NCBI GenBank assembly: GCA_023409995.1
Contig: JAEYQN010000010.1
Coordinates: 1-38,061, forward strand
Origin: Cyanobacteria bacterium OH_CBB_238
GTDB lineage: Bacteria; Cyanobacteriota; Vampirovibrionia; Gastranaerophilales; Gastranaerophilaceae
DNA: 38,061 nt
Direction of reading: 5' to 3'
Positions within the stretch are counted from its first letter, which is position 1; every line of letters begins with the position of its first letter. The position numbers were made by a program, and so were the translations under genes. Positions 16,824 through 24,782 of this stretch are shown in pieces. Below the pieces are notes generated by a model. It worked only from the letters and a program-made list of their open reading frames with translations, was not told where the DNA came from and did no database searches.

Positions 16824-18311
16824 TTGCGAATTAATTACAAGTATTCAAATCCTACAGGTACATACAGGGATTTTTATAACAAGAGTCATTGTAATGCAAA
16901 TCGAGCAAAGAGTCGTATCTCCGAGATTAAAACTATATGCGGAGATGCTCTTACTGGTGTTTCTGTCGGTTTAGCTATTGCAGCCTGTGTGTTGAATCTT
17001 GGCAGCAAATCTAGTGTTGTAGCCTTTGACCATAAATCTTATGATCAAGCGAATGTTCTGACTGAAGCAGGAATGGATACAAATCATATTTCAGATGATA
17101 TTGATGAAATGATTGATTCCACTTCTGTAGTTCAGCCAAGCGAGGACTTATCTATCGAAAATGAAGTTGATGTTTCTCTGTTAAAAAATGATGCTCGTGC
17201 TGTTGGTACATATTATGTAAAAAAAGGTGAAACACTTTGGTCAATTGCAAAAAAATTCAATTCTTCACTTGATGAATTTATGGCAAGATCTAATCTTTCA
17301 AGTGATCAAGTTAATTATGGGCAAATAATTGTTGATGTACCTTCTCGTAAAGCAGAAGAAGACATTAATTTGTCGGATTTTGCGAACGAAATTGGAATGA
17401 ATGTTGAGGAATTGGCAAAGTTAAATAATCTTTCACCAGAATATATAGTTAGAAAAGGTGAACGTGTGTTTGTTGAAATGGATAAAGCTGAAAAGATGCA
17501 AGAACAGCCTCCAATGTCTATAGATACTTCAAAATTGGACTCCTCGCTTAATGCGAATTCTGCAACAGCTGCTGAAAGCTCTAACATAACATTAAAGGAT
17601 AGTCGTGTTTTTACTTCGGATGAATTATATGAAACGGCAATTTCATCCGCCCCAGATGGGTTAGAAAGACCTTATCCTATTGTGAATAGTCAAGGTCAAA
17701 TTCAGGCAGAAGAAGAATTCTTTGAGCCGACAAATATCGAAGGTGACCTCGTTGGCAAAACTGTTTTGCTAAATGCAGGACATGGTGGATATAACCCAAA
17801 AAATGGCTATTTTGATCCAGGTAGCCACGGCTTTGATGCAGATGGAAATGTTGTTGAAGAATGGTTTATTAATAAACTTATTGCAACTCAAATTAAAGAC
17901 GAGCTTTTAAATAGAGGAGCAACAGTTATTTATACAAGCGGTAGTGTTTATTCGGTGGTTGACCCTATAAAAAAACATGATCAAGAAGTCGATGCAACAA
18001 TAAGCGTACACTTAAATTCTTGCGAAAATCCAAGCGTGAACGGTTATCAAGTCTATACTGGATCGAGCCAAGATGAGAAAGACATTGAGCTTGCGAATGA
18101 ACTTAAAAATCAAATTAATAAGTCTCAATCTGTTTCTTTAAAGCAAGATAATTTCGCTGTTTTGCGTGCAAGTGAATCAAATCCGTCAGTTCTTCTTGAG
18201 GCTGGATTTATGTCAAATGCAAATGACATAAAAAATATTTTAGATCAGCAGTATCGTGCTGAACGTTGTAACGAAATAGTCAATGCTATAGCGAATGTAA
18301 TTCAAAATTAA
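16824..18311 (+). CDS. LysM-containing N-acetylmuramoyl-L-alanine amidase (amidase_3)
   Basis: This 495-residue cell-wall hydrolase starts at a TTG preceded by a perfect GAGGG ribosome site 7 bases ahead; a longer reading from TTG 16785 has none. Order: basic N-terminus (about 1-37), one membrane segment (about 42-60), LysM repeat (about 130-173, YYVKKGETLWSIAKKF), a degenerate second LysM (about 180-218), linker, amidase_3 domain (about 312-495). Zinc and catalytic residues are visible: H320 (AGHGG), E345/E346 (VVEEWF), H396 (SVHLNS), E459 (LEAGFMSN). It would cleave the amide bond between MurNAc and the stem peptide. The basic leader of about 40 residues before the hydrophobic segment is unusually long and resembles the next gene. 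Confidence 0.9.
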   Translation: MRINYKYSNPTGTYRDFYNKSHCNANRAKSRISEIKTICGDALTGVSVGLAIAACVLNLGSKSSVVAFDHKSYDQANVLTEAGMDTNHISDDIDEMIDSTSVVQPSEDLSIENEVDVSLLKNDARAVGTYYVKKGETLWSIAKKFNSSLDEFMARSNLSSDQVNYGQIIVDVPSRKAEEDINLSDFANEIGMNVEELAKLNNLSPEYIVRKGERVFVEMDKAEKMQEQPPMSIDTSKLDSSLNANSATAAESSNITLKDSRVFTSDELYETAISSAPDGLERPYPIVNSQGQIQAEEEFFEPTNIEGDLVGKTVLLNAGHGGYNPKNGYFDPGSHGFDADGNVVEEWFINKLIATQIKDELLNRGATVIYTSGSVYSVVDPIKKHDQEVDATISVHLNSCENPSVNGYQVYTGSSQDEKDIELANELKNQINKSQSVSLKQDNFAVLRASESNPSVLLEAGFMSNANDIKNILDQQYRAERCNEIVNAIANVIQN

Positions 18312-18337
18312 TTAGCGATAATTTAAGGATATGATAT

Positions 18338-20200
18338 ATGAATTTTTCTGTCGGCTTTACTCCATATGCTACAAAATCTATTAAACAAAAGAGTGTTAAT
18401 TCTAATAAGTCAATTGCTTTTTATGGATCGTCGGATTCTTCTGACTCTTATGTGAGTAAAAGACATAAAATAAAACATCCTCTAAAAAAGGCTGCTATTT
18501 TAGGAGTGGCTGCTTGGGCAGGTGTTACTCTCACCAATTGCTCCAAAACAATAAATGAGCCACCAACACCTGTCGCGATGGAAGAAGTCCAACAAAATGC
18601 AATTGACCTTCAATTAAATCTGAAATTTGAAAAAGCTGATTTGATATATGACATTAATAATATTTTAGACGGCAAAAAAATATCTCAATATTCCTTAGAT
18701 TTATATATGGCAAACATTTCTAGTGATGAGCCTGATATCTACATGTCAGAGGATTCGGGACAGATGATGGATGTCTTAGCAATTGCCTCGGTATCTGATG
18801 TTACCAAAGATCAAGTTCCTGCAGAAAGTTTAAAACCATATTTAATAAAGACTTTGCAGTATGATGACGGCGGATTATTCGACGAAACAGGTGATATTAT
18901 AACAGGAAGTGGTGAACCTTGGCATTATATTGCAGCAGCTATTATTGATAAACATATGCCTAAATATGCAGATTATATGCCTGTTGAAGAAAAAGAAGCA
19001 TTGCAAGGTAGGGGATTTTTTGAATCTTTATGGGATGACATAAAAACAACCGCTGGAAAAGGAGAAGAGCGTAAACAATACTTAGGGGATATTCTGGAAA
19101 ATCGAGACCATGATTATTTATATGGTATTTTGGTCGATGATGCTAATTGGCCCTTTGCACCATCTGATAATCCTTGGTTCGGTCCTGCAGCAGTGGGTTA
19201 TTCAATCCGTGGAAACTTAAACAACCTTGATGGAATGTCACTTGAAGAGATTGAGCTATTCAGAGATAATTATGCTCTCAATAAGCAAAATCAAAAGAAA
19301 TTCGCAGAAAATCCAGAGTATGCCCAAAAAGTCATTTCAAGTTACGTTGTAAAATATATGATGGATGCTGTTCTGGAAAATTCAGGTGTTATTAACTCTG
19401 GTCTGGCCGCTCTCGGACTTCAGGAGGCAGGCTATATGGATGATGCAATGGATTTAAAATTGATTGAACAAATTACTGCAGAGGCTTCTAAAATTCATCT
19501 TTTCAACAGTGAAACTCCAAAATTAGATGCTGCAATAAAAGCGTATGTTATTGAGCGTGACGATCAATATTCCAAGCTGTCTGCCGAAACTCGTGCTGAA
19601 ATTAGGTCGTTCCAAGGAAATAATCCTGAATCCACTGCCACATCGGTGTTTATGTTAGCTGAGGAAAGTTACTATCGGAAATTGAGTAAAGAAGTTGAAA
19701 AACACTCAGTTTTTCAAGAGGCACTTGCGGAAGAGGTAAATAAACCAGATGAAGAAAAAAATCTGTCTGAGCTTGTTATAAAGGCGCTTGAACTTAAAAA
19801 CTATAACTCAAATCTTTTGAAAATAGTGAAAAAAGAACTTGAAGTTGCAAAATTGACTGAAGATGAAAAGTTGGAAAATAATTTTAAAAATATACAAGCA
19901 AACTTGATAGAGCAAAATTCTCAAGTAGATGCAATTATTTCAAATGTTAGAAAGTATGAAGTAGCAGAAGCATTGAATCTTCAACTTGAACTAAATAATA
20001 AGTTGTCCGAAAAGCAACCAACTACTTCGTTTGACTCTACAGAAAATAACGATGAAAATATTAATAAATATTTTGATGTTAAAAATTATAGTGTAGAAAA
20101 TATTAAGAGAGGTATTGATTCTACTATTGAGAACGGAAAAGATCTATTAGATGGAGTGATTGCAGATGGAAAAGCAATATACGAAATTATTGTAGACTAA
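18338..20200 (+). CDS. Large unrecognised protein with basic leader and one hydrophobic segment
   Basis: This 620-residue protein begins MNFSVGFTPYATKSIKQKSV and has IAFYGSS near 26-32, a style I associate with lineage-specific Gastranaerophilales proteins. A hydrophobic segment (about 50-66) ends LTNC at Cys68; asparagine before the cysteine makes a lipobox doubtful. The body (about 75-430) is acidic, with blocks such as DANWPFAPSDNPWFGPAAVGYS. The last 190 residues are helical and probably coiled-coil (KNIQANLIEQNSQVDAII). It follows the amidase by 26 bases on the same strand with the same 'basic leader plus membrane segment' build, so a shared envelope location is likely. No known domain is recognised and no function is assigned. 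Confidence 0.8.
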   Translation: MNFSVGFTPYATKSIKQKSVNSNKSIAFYGSSDSSDSYVSKRHKIKHPLKKAAILGVAAWAGVTLTNCSKTINEPPTPVAMEEVQQNAIDLQLNLKFEKADLIYDINNILDGKKISQYSLDLYMANISSDEPDIYMSEDSGQMMDVLAIASVSDVTKDQVPAESLKPYLIKTLQYDDGGLFDETGDIITGSGEPWHYIAAAIIDKHMPKYADYMPVEEKEALQGRGFFESLWDDIKTTAGKGEERKQYLGDILENRDHDYLYGILVDDANWPFAPSDNPWFGPAAVGYSIRGNLNNLDGMSLEEIELFRDNYALNKQNQKKFAENPEYAQKVISSYVVKYMMDAVLENSGVINSGLAALGLQEAGYMDDAMDLKLIEQITAEASKIHLFNSETPKLDAAIKAYVIERDDQYSKLSAETRAEIRSFQGNNPESTATSVFMLAEESYYRKLSKEVEKHSVFQEALAEEVNKPDEEKNLSELVIKALELKNYNSNLLKIVKKELEVAKLTEDEKLENNFKNIQANLIEQNSQVDAIISNVRKYEVAEALNLQLELNNKLSEKQPTTSFDSTENNDENINKYFDVKNYSVENIKRGIDSTIENGKDLLDGVIADGKAIYEIIVD

Positions 20201-20229
20201 ATTAGCTTTTTTAAAGAATTTGCATTAAA

Positions 20230-20251
20230 AAAGAGGATTAAAACCCTCTTT
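20230..20251. terminator. Terminator between the 620-residue gene and tRNA-Arg(UCU)
   Basis: Stem AAAGAGG/CCTCTTT (20230-20236, 20245-20251) has an 8-base loop. On the minus strand it is followed by further T's, so it best serves the tRNA transcript; it may also stop plus-strand transcripts. Confidence 0.65.
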
Positions 20252-20262
20252 ATGATTTAAAA

Positions 20263-20336
<74 letters not shown>

Positions 20337-20362
20337 ATATACTGTACTGCGTCCTTATTAAA

Positions 20363-20390
20363 GTTATATCATATAAAATTTTTCATGCAA
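20363..20390 (-). promoter_or_regulatory. Promoter candidate for tRNA-Arg(UCU)
   Basis: On the minus strand, -35 TTGCAT (20390-20385), 16-base spacer and -10 TATAAC (20368-20363). There is no terminator between bioF and the tRNA, so some read-through from bioF is also possible. Confidence 0.4.
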
Positions 20391-20433
20391 GATACTTATA
20401 TTTTCTCTTTATTTTATTATTACTTGGACATAA

Positions 20434-21576
20434 TTATGGATCCAACTGATCTGTAATGCTTATGATTTCACCAAATGATATGTCAGCCCTTAGAGAGAGT
20501 CTTATTCGCGAGGTTCCTTTTGCAACCGTGGGATATCTTATTGGTAGAACATAAAAATGATTTTCGATTAACTTATTACATGCTTCTATTGTTTTATTAT
20601 TTTCTCCAAAAAGAATAGGGACAATATGGCTGGTGCCTATTGTTTTTAAGCCTTTTTTGTTAAGTTCTTCTCTCAGGCATTGAGCTGTTTTTTGCAGCTC
20701 TATTCTTTTATCATTCAGTGAGGGAAGGATTTTTTCCACAATATATTTTGAATAGGCAACATTAATTTCTGGCAGCGATGTGGAGAAAATAAAGCTTCTT
20801 GCTTTGTTCGTGAAATATTTAATAAATGTATCATTTGCTGTGGCAAAGGCCCCAATTGACCCAATAGATTTACCAAAGGTTGCAATAATTATGTCTACAT
20901 CATTCACTGCATTTTGTTCTTCACAAATCCCTAGAGCCTTCTGTCCATATACTCCAAATGCATGTGCTTCATCCACAATTAATATAGCATTGTATTTTTC
21001 TTTAAGTTCAACCAGCCTTTTAATGTCTGCAATGTCTCCATCCATGCTAAAAATTGACTCTGTTACTATTATTGCAGTTTCATATTGACTCCTGTATCTT
21101 TGCAAACGAGACTCTAAATGATCATAATCTAAATGTTTATATCTGTGGAATGTGGCTCCAGATAATCTCATTCCATCAATAATGCTTGCGTGATTTAATT
21201 TGTCAGAAAAAATAATATCTTTCTGTGAGGCTATTGAGGACAGTATACCTATATTTGCGTGGTAGCCGCTATTGAATAATAGTGAATTTTCTTTATTGTA
21301 CAAACTAGCAATAAGTCTCTCTAGCTTCTTATACGTTGATGAAGTTCCAGTTAATAGTCTTGCTGAAGCAGATCCAAAAGAGCAATCGGTTTTTGCAAGG
21401 AATTCTTTGATTATACTCCGATCCTCGGCTATTCCAAGATAGTCATTTGAAGATAAATTTAATAATTTTTTACCATCAATTTCAATGTATTTCCCAATCT
21501 TGTTTATGTTTTTAATAGTTCTTGTTTGGGATGCTGTATCTATTTCTTCAAGTTCTTCTATATATCTTTTAAGCAT
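20434..21576 (-). CDS. bioF: 8-amino-7-oxononanoate synthase (BioF-type PLP enzyme)
   Basis: This 380-residue alpha-oxoamine synthase matches the usual length of BioF. Landmarks: NLSSNDYLG (40-48), GSASARLLTGTS (68-79), SLLFNSGYHANIG (98-110), substrate-side H129 in LNHAS, VDEAHAFG with D202 and H205, and the PLP lysine K236 in TFGKSIGS. The reaction is pimeloyl-thioester plus L-alanine to 8-amino-7-oxononanoate, the first dedicated ring-assembly step of biotin synthesis. The related 2-amino-3-ketobutyrate CoA ligase is the alternative; short length and the RLLTGTS context favour BioF. It stands alone with no other bio genes in the window and no clear ribosome site. Confidence 0.85.
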   Translation of the reverse strand: MLKRYIEELEEIDTASQTRTIKNINKIGKYIEIDGKKLLNLSSNDYLGIAEDRSIIKEFLAKTDCSFGSASARLLTGTSSTYKKLERLIASLYNKENSLLFNSGYHANIGILSSIASQKDIIFSDKLNHASIIDGMRLSGATFHRYKHLDYDHLESRLQRYRSQYETAIIVTESIFSMDGDIADIKRLVELKEKYNAILIVDEAHAFGVYGQKALGICEEQNAVNDVDIIIATFGKSIGSIGAFATANDTFIKYFTNKARSFIFSTSLPEINVAYSKYIVEKILPSLNDKRIELQKTAQCLREELNKKGLKTIGTSHIVPILFGENNKTIEACNKLIENHFYVLPIRYPTVAKGTSRIRLSLRADISFGEIISITDQLDP

Positions 21577-21693
21577 AATATGAGTCTATCATAATAATGA
21601 AATAATAAGATTGTAAATTTATTTTAAATATTAGCAAAAAGTGACGTTAAAATGTTTTTATTATTATAGTAAAACTAATTACAGGTATTTTTC

Positions 21694-21978
21694 ATGGCAG
21701 GAATAGATCCAATTAAATCATTATATGCTTATATGGCACAGGTTCAGCCAATTAAACCGCAGAACAATAGACAGTCTTCACCTGTCGAGGGAGTATCCTC
21801 GGGGGAAACCTCTACAAAAGCTGTTCAGCCAGCTTTTGGGCAACTTACCGGTGGTGAGACAAGACCGACTCAGGCAAGTCAATATGCGGGATTGGCATTC
21901 TCTCCTAATTTGCAGAATGTGAATGCTGGTGAGTACAAAGGTAAAGAAAACATACTGAACCAAATTGCAATTGCATAG
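21694..21978 (+). CDS. Small lineage-type protein, unrecognised (94 residues)
   Basis: This small hydrophilic protein begins MAGIDPIKSLYAYMAQVQPI and is rich in Q, P, S, T and G through the middle, so it is likely disordered. It has no signal peptide or membrane segment. A sharp terminator follows 12 bases after the stop, indicating a single-gene transcript. It resembles the short, low-complexity proteins found scattered through this lineage. I recognise no family and assign no function. The overlapping ORFs on either strand are shadows. Confidence 0.65.
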   Translation: MAGIDPIKSLYAYMAQVQPIKPQNNRQSSPVEGVSSGETSTKAVQPAFGQLTGGETRPTQASQYAGLAFSPNLQNVNAGEYKGKENILNQIAIA

Positions 21979-21990
21979 AATAATAATTTA

Positions 21991-22017
21991 AAAACCGATG
22001 CTAAAAACATCGGTTTT
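21991..22017 (+). terminator. Intrinsic terminator
   Basis: Perfect 10-bp stem AAAACCGATG / CATCGGTTTT with loop CTAAAAA, ending in T's. It ends the transcript of the 94-residue protein just before the MshEN-like gene. Confidence 0.9.
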
Positions 22018-22032
22018 TGATATAATTTTTAT

Positions 22033-22275
22033 ATGAAAAATTTATATGATATTAAAGATTGGGATGATGTGAAAATTTCGCAGCGAATAGGCGAAATTCT
22101 TATAGCTTCTGGCAAGGTAAACTTACTTCACTTGTCTATGGCGCTTGATGCACAAAAATTTAAGCCTTTAAAATTAGGCGAAATTTTTATTGTTATGAAT
22201 GTTATTTCTCAACAGGACTTGACTCAGGCACTTAATTTACAGCAGATTATTAATGAAAGAATTATCAATGAATAA
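22033..22275 (+). CDS. Stand-alone MshEN-like (GspE N-terminal type) domain protein
   Basis: This 80-residue protein is essentially one MshEN/T2SSE-N domain. The first half has R18, I19, G20, L23, G27, L34, L38, Q41; after a five-residue linker (KFKPL, 42-46) the second half repeats the spacing with K47, L48, G49, F52, N56, L63, L67, Q70. These spacings and the five-residue linker fit the two-part c-di-GMP-binding motif of MshEN domains. The second copy has K, F and N in place of R, L and G, so affinity may be altered. Such domains normally head secretion or pilus ATPases; here there is none. The last 23 bases overlap the next gene. Confidence 0.75.
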   Translation: MKNLYDIKDWDDVKISQRIGEILIASGKVNLLHLSMALDAQKFKPLKLGEIFIVMNVISQQDLTQALNLQQIINERIINE

Positions 22276-23119
22276 ACTAAGTTTATTAAAGTTAGGTTTT
22301 TTAGCTTTGCTAATTTTTGCTTTGGCGTTGCCAGGTTATTCTAAAAGTATTAAATTTGTGCAGATATCAGATATACACTATTCTTCTGATTCCAATGCCT
22401 CAAGTAGTAGAGATGTTTCTCAGAGTGCTGTAAATTTGCGTTTTGCAGTACAGTCAATTATGAAACAAGATGTGGATTTTGTTATGTTTTTAGGAGATAG
22501 TACTGATAAATCTGATCCACACGAAATAATAAGCTTCTTGAGATGTGTACAAAAAATTAAAAAGCCATTTTATTTTGTAATAGGAAACCATGATGCGCAT
22601 AAGCTTGCAGGTATTGATAAAGAAAGTTATATAAAACTGATAAATATATATGATCCTTATCAAAAATCTAAAAAACCTTATTATTACTTTAAACCAAGTA
22701 AAGACGTACTAGCTGTTGTGATGGATGGGGCTTCTGATTTTGCTCCGACTGCTCATGGTAATTATTCAAAAGAGATGGTGACTTGGTTGGATAAGATATT
22801 AGAGAAAAATAAAGACAAAGTAGTTTTGATTTTTCAACATTTTCCATTGATTGCACCTACCGACAATTACTCTCATACCACTCTGGAGATTGATCCATAT
22901 ATGGAACTTCTTTGTAAGTATAAAAATATTGCATTGATTTCTTCTGGTCATTTTCATGCTGATAAAGTTGTGGTTGATGAAAATGGAATACACCACATAT
23001 CAGTTCCCGCGCTGTTAAATAAACCTAGCATATACGAAGTTGTTAATGTGAATTATTCTAAAAAACATTTTACACCGCCAACTGAAGTCAAAGTAGAAAT
23101 ATCACGTATTAAGTTATAG
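22253..23119 (+). CDS. Secreted calcineurin-like metallophosphoesterase
   Basis: This protein of up to 288 residues has a signal peptide (about 8-30, ending PGYS) and the metallophosphoesterase motifs in order: QISDIHY (D40, H42), FLGDSTD (81-85 for GDSTD), GNHD (111-114), FQHFP, and SGHFHAD. It should bind two metal ions and act on a phosphoester or cyclic nucleotide outside the cytoplasm; the substrate is unknown. A second in-frame ATG at 22268 (MNKLSLLK) gives a more usual signal peptide and cannot be ruled out. From the first ATG it overlaps the MshEN-like gene by 23 bases, so translation is coupled. A strong terminator follows. Confidence 0.9.
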   Translation: MKELSMNKLSLLKLGFLALLIFALALPGYSKSIKFVQISDIHYSSDSNASSSRDVSQSAVNLRFAVQSIMKQDVDFVMFLGDSTDKSDPHEIISFLRCVQKIKKPFYFVIGNHDAHKLAGIDKESYIKLINIYDPYQKSKKPYYYFKPSKDVLAVVMDGASDFAPTAHGNYSKEMVTWLDKILEKNKDKVVLIFQHFPLIAPTDNYSHTTLEIDPYMELLCKYKNIALISSGHFHADKVVVDENGIHHISVPALLNKPSIYEVVNVNYSKKHFTPPTEVKVEISRIKL

Positions 23120-23128
23120 TAGATAAAT

Positions 23129-23150
23129 AAAAAGCCCTTTAGGGCTTTTT
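23129..23150. terminator. Bidirectional terminator
   Basis: Stem AAAAAGCCC / GGGCTTTTT with loop TTTA serves two convergent genes. The stop codon of the minus-strand XRE regulator lies at its right edge (23149-23151). Confidence 0.9.
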
Positions 23151-23721
23151 ATTTGTTGCTATTTATATGTTTTCTAGCACATTCGAACATTGAATGAATT
23201 AACTCATTGTTTGCTTGGATATTCATTCCCGCAGTTTGCATCAGTTGCCTTAATCTTGATTCCCAAAAAGGATATATTTCTTCTTTTGAGATATCTAGAA
23301 CTTGTGCAATTAGTGTGAGCTCTTTCCAGTCAAGAGGTATTGGTCTTGAGCCTCTTAGTATATCTACTATTTCAACTCTTTTTTTTCTGGGGAATGCTTT
23401 TAAAAATTGCACTGTGGATAATTTTTTTTCTTCTAATTTCTCTTTTAAAAATTCTATGGCATCATCTATTATAATGGGCTCTTGTGGAATTTTATACTCA
23501 GCAAATTCCTCCGGTTTTGTATCCATTACTACGGCTATTCTCTCAAGAGTGGTGCTTCTGGTTGAAAAAGGTATTGCGTTGTCTATTAGATTGTATACAT
23601 AAGACAGAGTCACCCCGATCATTTGTGCGAAGTCTTTTTTGTGTAAATGTGTTGATTCTAGGAAGTTATACAGCTTTTCACTGCTCTTTAAATTTATAAT
23701 GGACTTATTTTTGGTTGACAT
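23149..23721 (-). CDS. XRE-type helix-turn-helix regulator with two HTH units
   Basis: This 190-residue protein has a clear XRE/Cro-like helix-turn-helix near residues 15-60 (KDFAQMIGVTLSYVYNLIDN). A second, more divergent HTH-like unit follows near 95-140 (FLKAFPRKKRVEIVDILRGSRPIPLDW), plus a short helical tail. Two HTH units in one chain suggest binding to a long or bipartite site. A very strong ribosome site (GAGGGAGG) precedes the ATG. It is divergent from pth, and a short inverted repeat (GTAACT...AGTTAC, 23781-23799) in the shared region could be its operator. Its targets are unknown. Confidence 0.78.
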   Translation of the reverse strand: MSTKNKSIINLKSSEKLYNFLESTHLHKKDFAQMIGVTLSYVYNLIDNAIPFSTRSTTLERIAVVMDTKPEEFAEYKIPQEPIIIDDAIEFLKEKLEEKKLSTVQFLKAFPRKKRVEIVDILRGSRPIPLDWKELTLIAQVLDISKEEIYPFWESRLRQLMQTAGMNIQANNELIHSMFECARKHINSNK

Positions 23722-23780
23722 GAGTTTCCTCCCTCTAATAATATTTATATAAATAAACTCTTTTAAGATTTTTGAAATTG

Positions 23781-23799
23781 GTAACTTGATCTGAGTTAC
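23781..23799. promoter_or_regulatory. Inverted repeat between the XRE gene and pth
   Basis: GTAACT (23781-23786) and AGTTAC (23794-23799) are separated by 7 bases in the divergent intergenic region. It is a plausible but unproven operator for the adjacent XRE protein. Confidence 0.3.
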
Positions 23800-23843
23800 A
23801 AGAGTAATTATTTTTTTATCTACTAAACTAAGGACAAATAATT

Positions 23844-24410
23844 ATGAAATTGATTGTTGCATTGGGTAACCCTGGCGATAAATATGAGAAAACTAGACAC
23901 AACGTTGGTTTTTTATATGCTGACAAGTTGGTAAATAAGTGGGGTGGCTCGTTTTCAAATGAACACAAATTTACTGCGCAAATAGCAAAATGTAGTTATG
24001 GTGGGGATTCTGTTTGGATAGTAAAACCCCAAACCTATATGAATCTGTCTGGTAAGTCATTAATTGCAATTTTGACTTTTTACAAGCTAGATCCAAAGGG
24101 TATATTTGTTGTATATGATGATATTGCTATGAATCTGGGTGCACTTAGATTTCGCTCAAGTGGTTCTGCTGGGGGGCATAATGGTATAAAGTCTATTGTT
24201 TCTGTTTTGAGTTCTCAAATTTTTGATAGATTGAAAATAGGAATAGGTCCACAGCCAAAGTTTATGCCTTCTGAATCTTTTGTTCTGCAAGAATTTTCAA
24301 AAGAAGAAATTAAAGCGCTAGATATTATTTTAGATAAAGCTGTTTCGGCTACAGAGCATTACCTGACAGATGGATTGAACTCTGCACAGTCTAAGTTTAA
24401 CTGTAAATAG
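23844..24410 (+). CDS. pth: Peptidyl-tRNA hydrolase
   Basis: This 188-residue enzyme releases tRNA from peptidyl-tRNAs that drop off ribosomes. Every expected residue is present with an offset of one from the E. coli protein: N9 (LGNPG), H19 (TRHNVGF, catalytic), N67 (TYMNLSG), D92 (VYDDI), N113 (GGHNGIKSI). Length is normal. An AAGGA ribosome site lies 9 bases before the ATG. It stands alone on the plus strand. Confidence 0.97.
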   Translation: MKLIVALGNPGDKYEKTRHNVGFLYADKLVNKWGGSFSNEHKFTAQIAKCSYGGDSVWIVKPQTYMNLSGKSLIAILTFYKLDPKGIFVVYDDIAMNLGALRFRSSGSAGGHNGIKSIVSVLSSQIFDRLKIGIGPQPKFMPSESFVLQEFSKEEIKALDIILDKAVSATEHYLTDGLNSAQSKFNCK

Positions 24411-24419
24411 TATATCTCC

Positions 24420-24445
24420 AAAAAAAAGAGGGCAATATTGCCCTT
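24420..24445 (-). terminator. Minus-strand intrinsic terminator candidate downstream of the sugar permease
   Basis: GGGCAATATTGCCC (24430-24443) is preceded on the plus strand by eight A's (24420-24427). Read on the minus strand it is a GC-rich hairpin followed by U8, a good terminator. The nearest minus-strand gene upstream is the permease ending at 25061. Confidence 0.55.
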
Positions 24446-24692
24446 GCTGTCTGGAATTAAGAATAGTTGGAAGTATGAAAAAGATTTTAACTATATATAA
24501 CATCAATAGTTAAGTTTACACAATTAGCCACCTAGGCACTATTTTATTTGTTGTTGTTTATTTTTTGTGGTTCTGGACTTTTTTATTTTAAAAACTTAAT
24601 TCGCAATAATAAGTGTATAAAAAACACATAATCAAAAACGCTAGTAATTGCAATACTTTGGGGAATTTGTAAAGTATATACAAAAGGAGGGG

Positions 24693-24721
24693 TTGACAAA
24701 ATATTTAATGTGGTTAATAAT
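24693..24721 (+). promoter_or_regulatory. Strong promoter of the 93-residue gene
   Basis: Consensus -35 TTGACA (24693-24698), 17-base spacer and -10 AATAAT (24716-24721). This is the best sigma70-type match in the window and gives a leader of about 55 bases. Confidence 0.7.
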
Positions 24722-24732
24722 AAAAGTATAAA

Positions 24733-24755
24733 TAAAGTGTAGTTAAAACACTTTA
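24733..24755 (+). other. Hairpin in the 5' leader of the 93-residue gene
   Basis: An 8-bp stem (TAAAGTGT with ACACTTTA) and 7-base loop lie between the predicted transcript start and the ribosome site (GAGG at 24771-24774). It could stabilise the mRNA or tune translation. Confidence 0.4.
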
Positions 24756-24782
24756 GTTAACAAAAACTCCGAGGTAGGGAAA

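Larger units (their letters stand above)
24411..24782. other. 372-bp gene-free interval between pth and the 93-residue gene
   Basis: No credible gene is seen. It holds (i) the hairpin at 24430-24443 with an A-run before it, readable as a minus-strand terminator; (ii) an AT-rich inverted repeat TTAACTAT/ATAGTTAA (24487-24494, 24506-24513); and (iii) a near-consensus plus-strand promoter and 5' leader hairpin for the next gene. A small RNA is possible but unsupported. Confidence 0.5.

Noticed and set aside
24475..24513. 12-codon ORF (MKKILTIYNINS) overlapping an inverted repeat, leader-peptide-like
   Set aside because: No correctly spaced ribosome site, no run of regulatory codons and no downstream attenuator; likely chance in AT-rich DNA.
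24682..24692. AAAGGAGGGG, a very strong ribosome-site-like sequence
   Set aside because: It is not followed by a start codon at a usable distance with an open frame; it directly precedes a -35 box, so it is probably coincidental.
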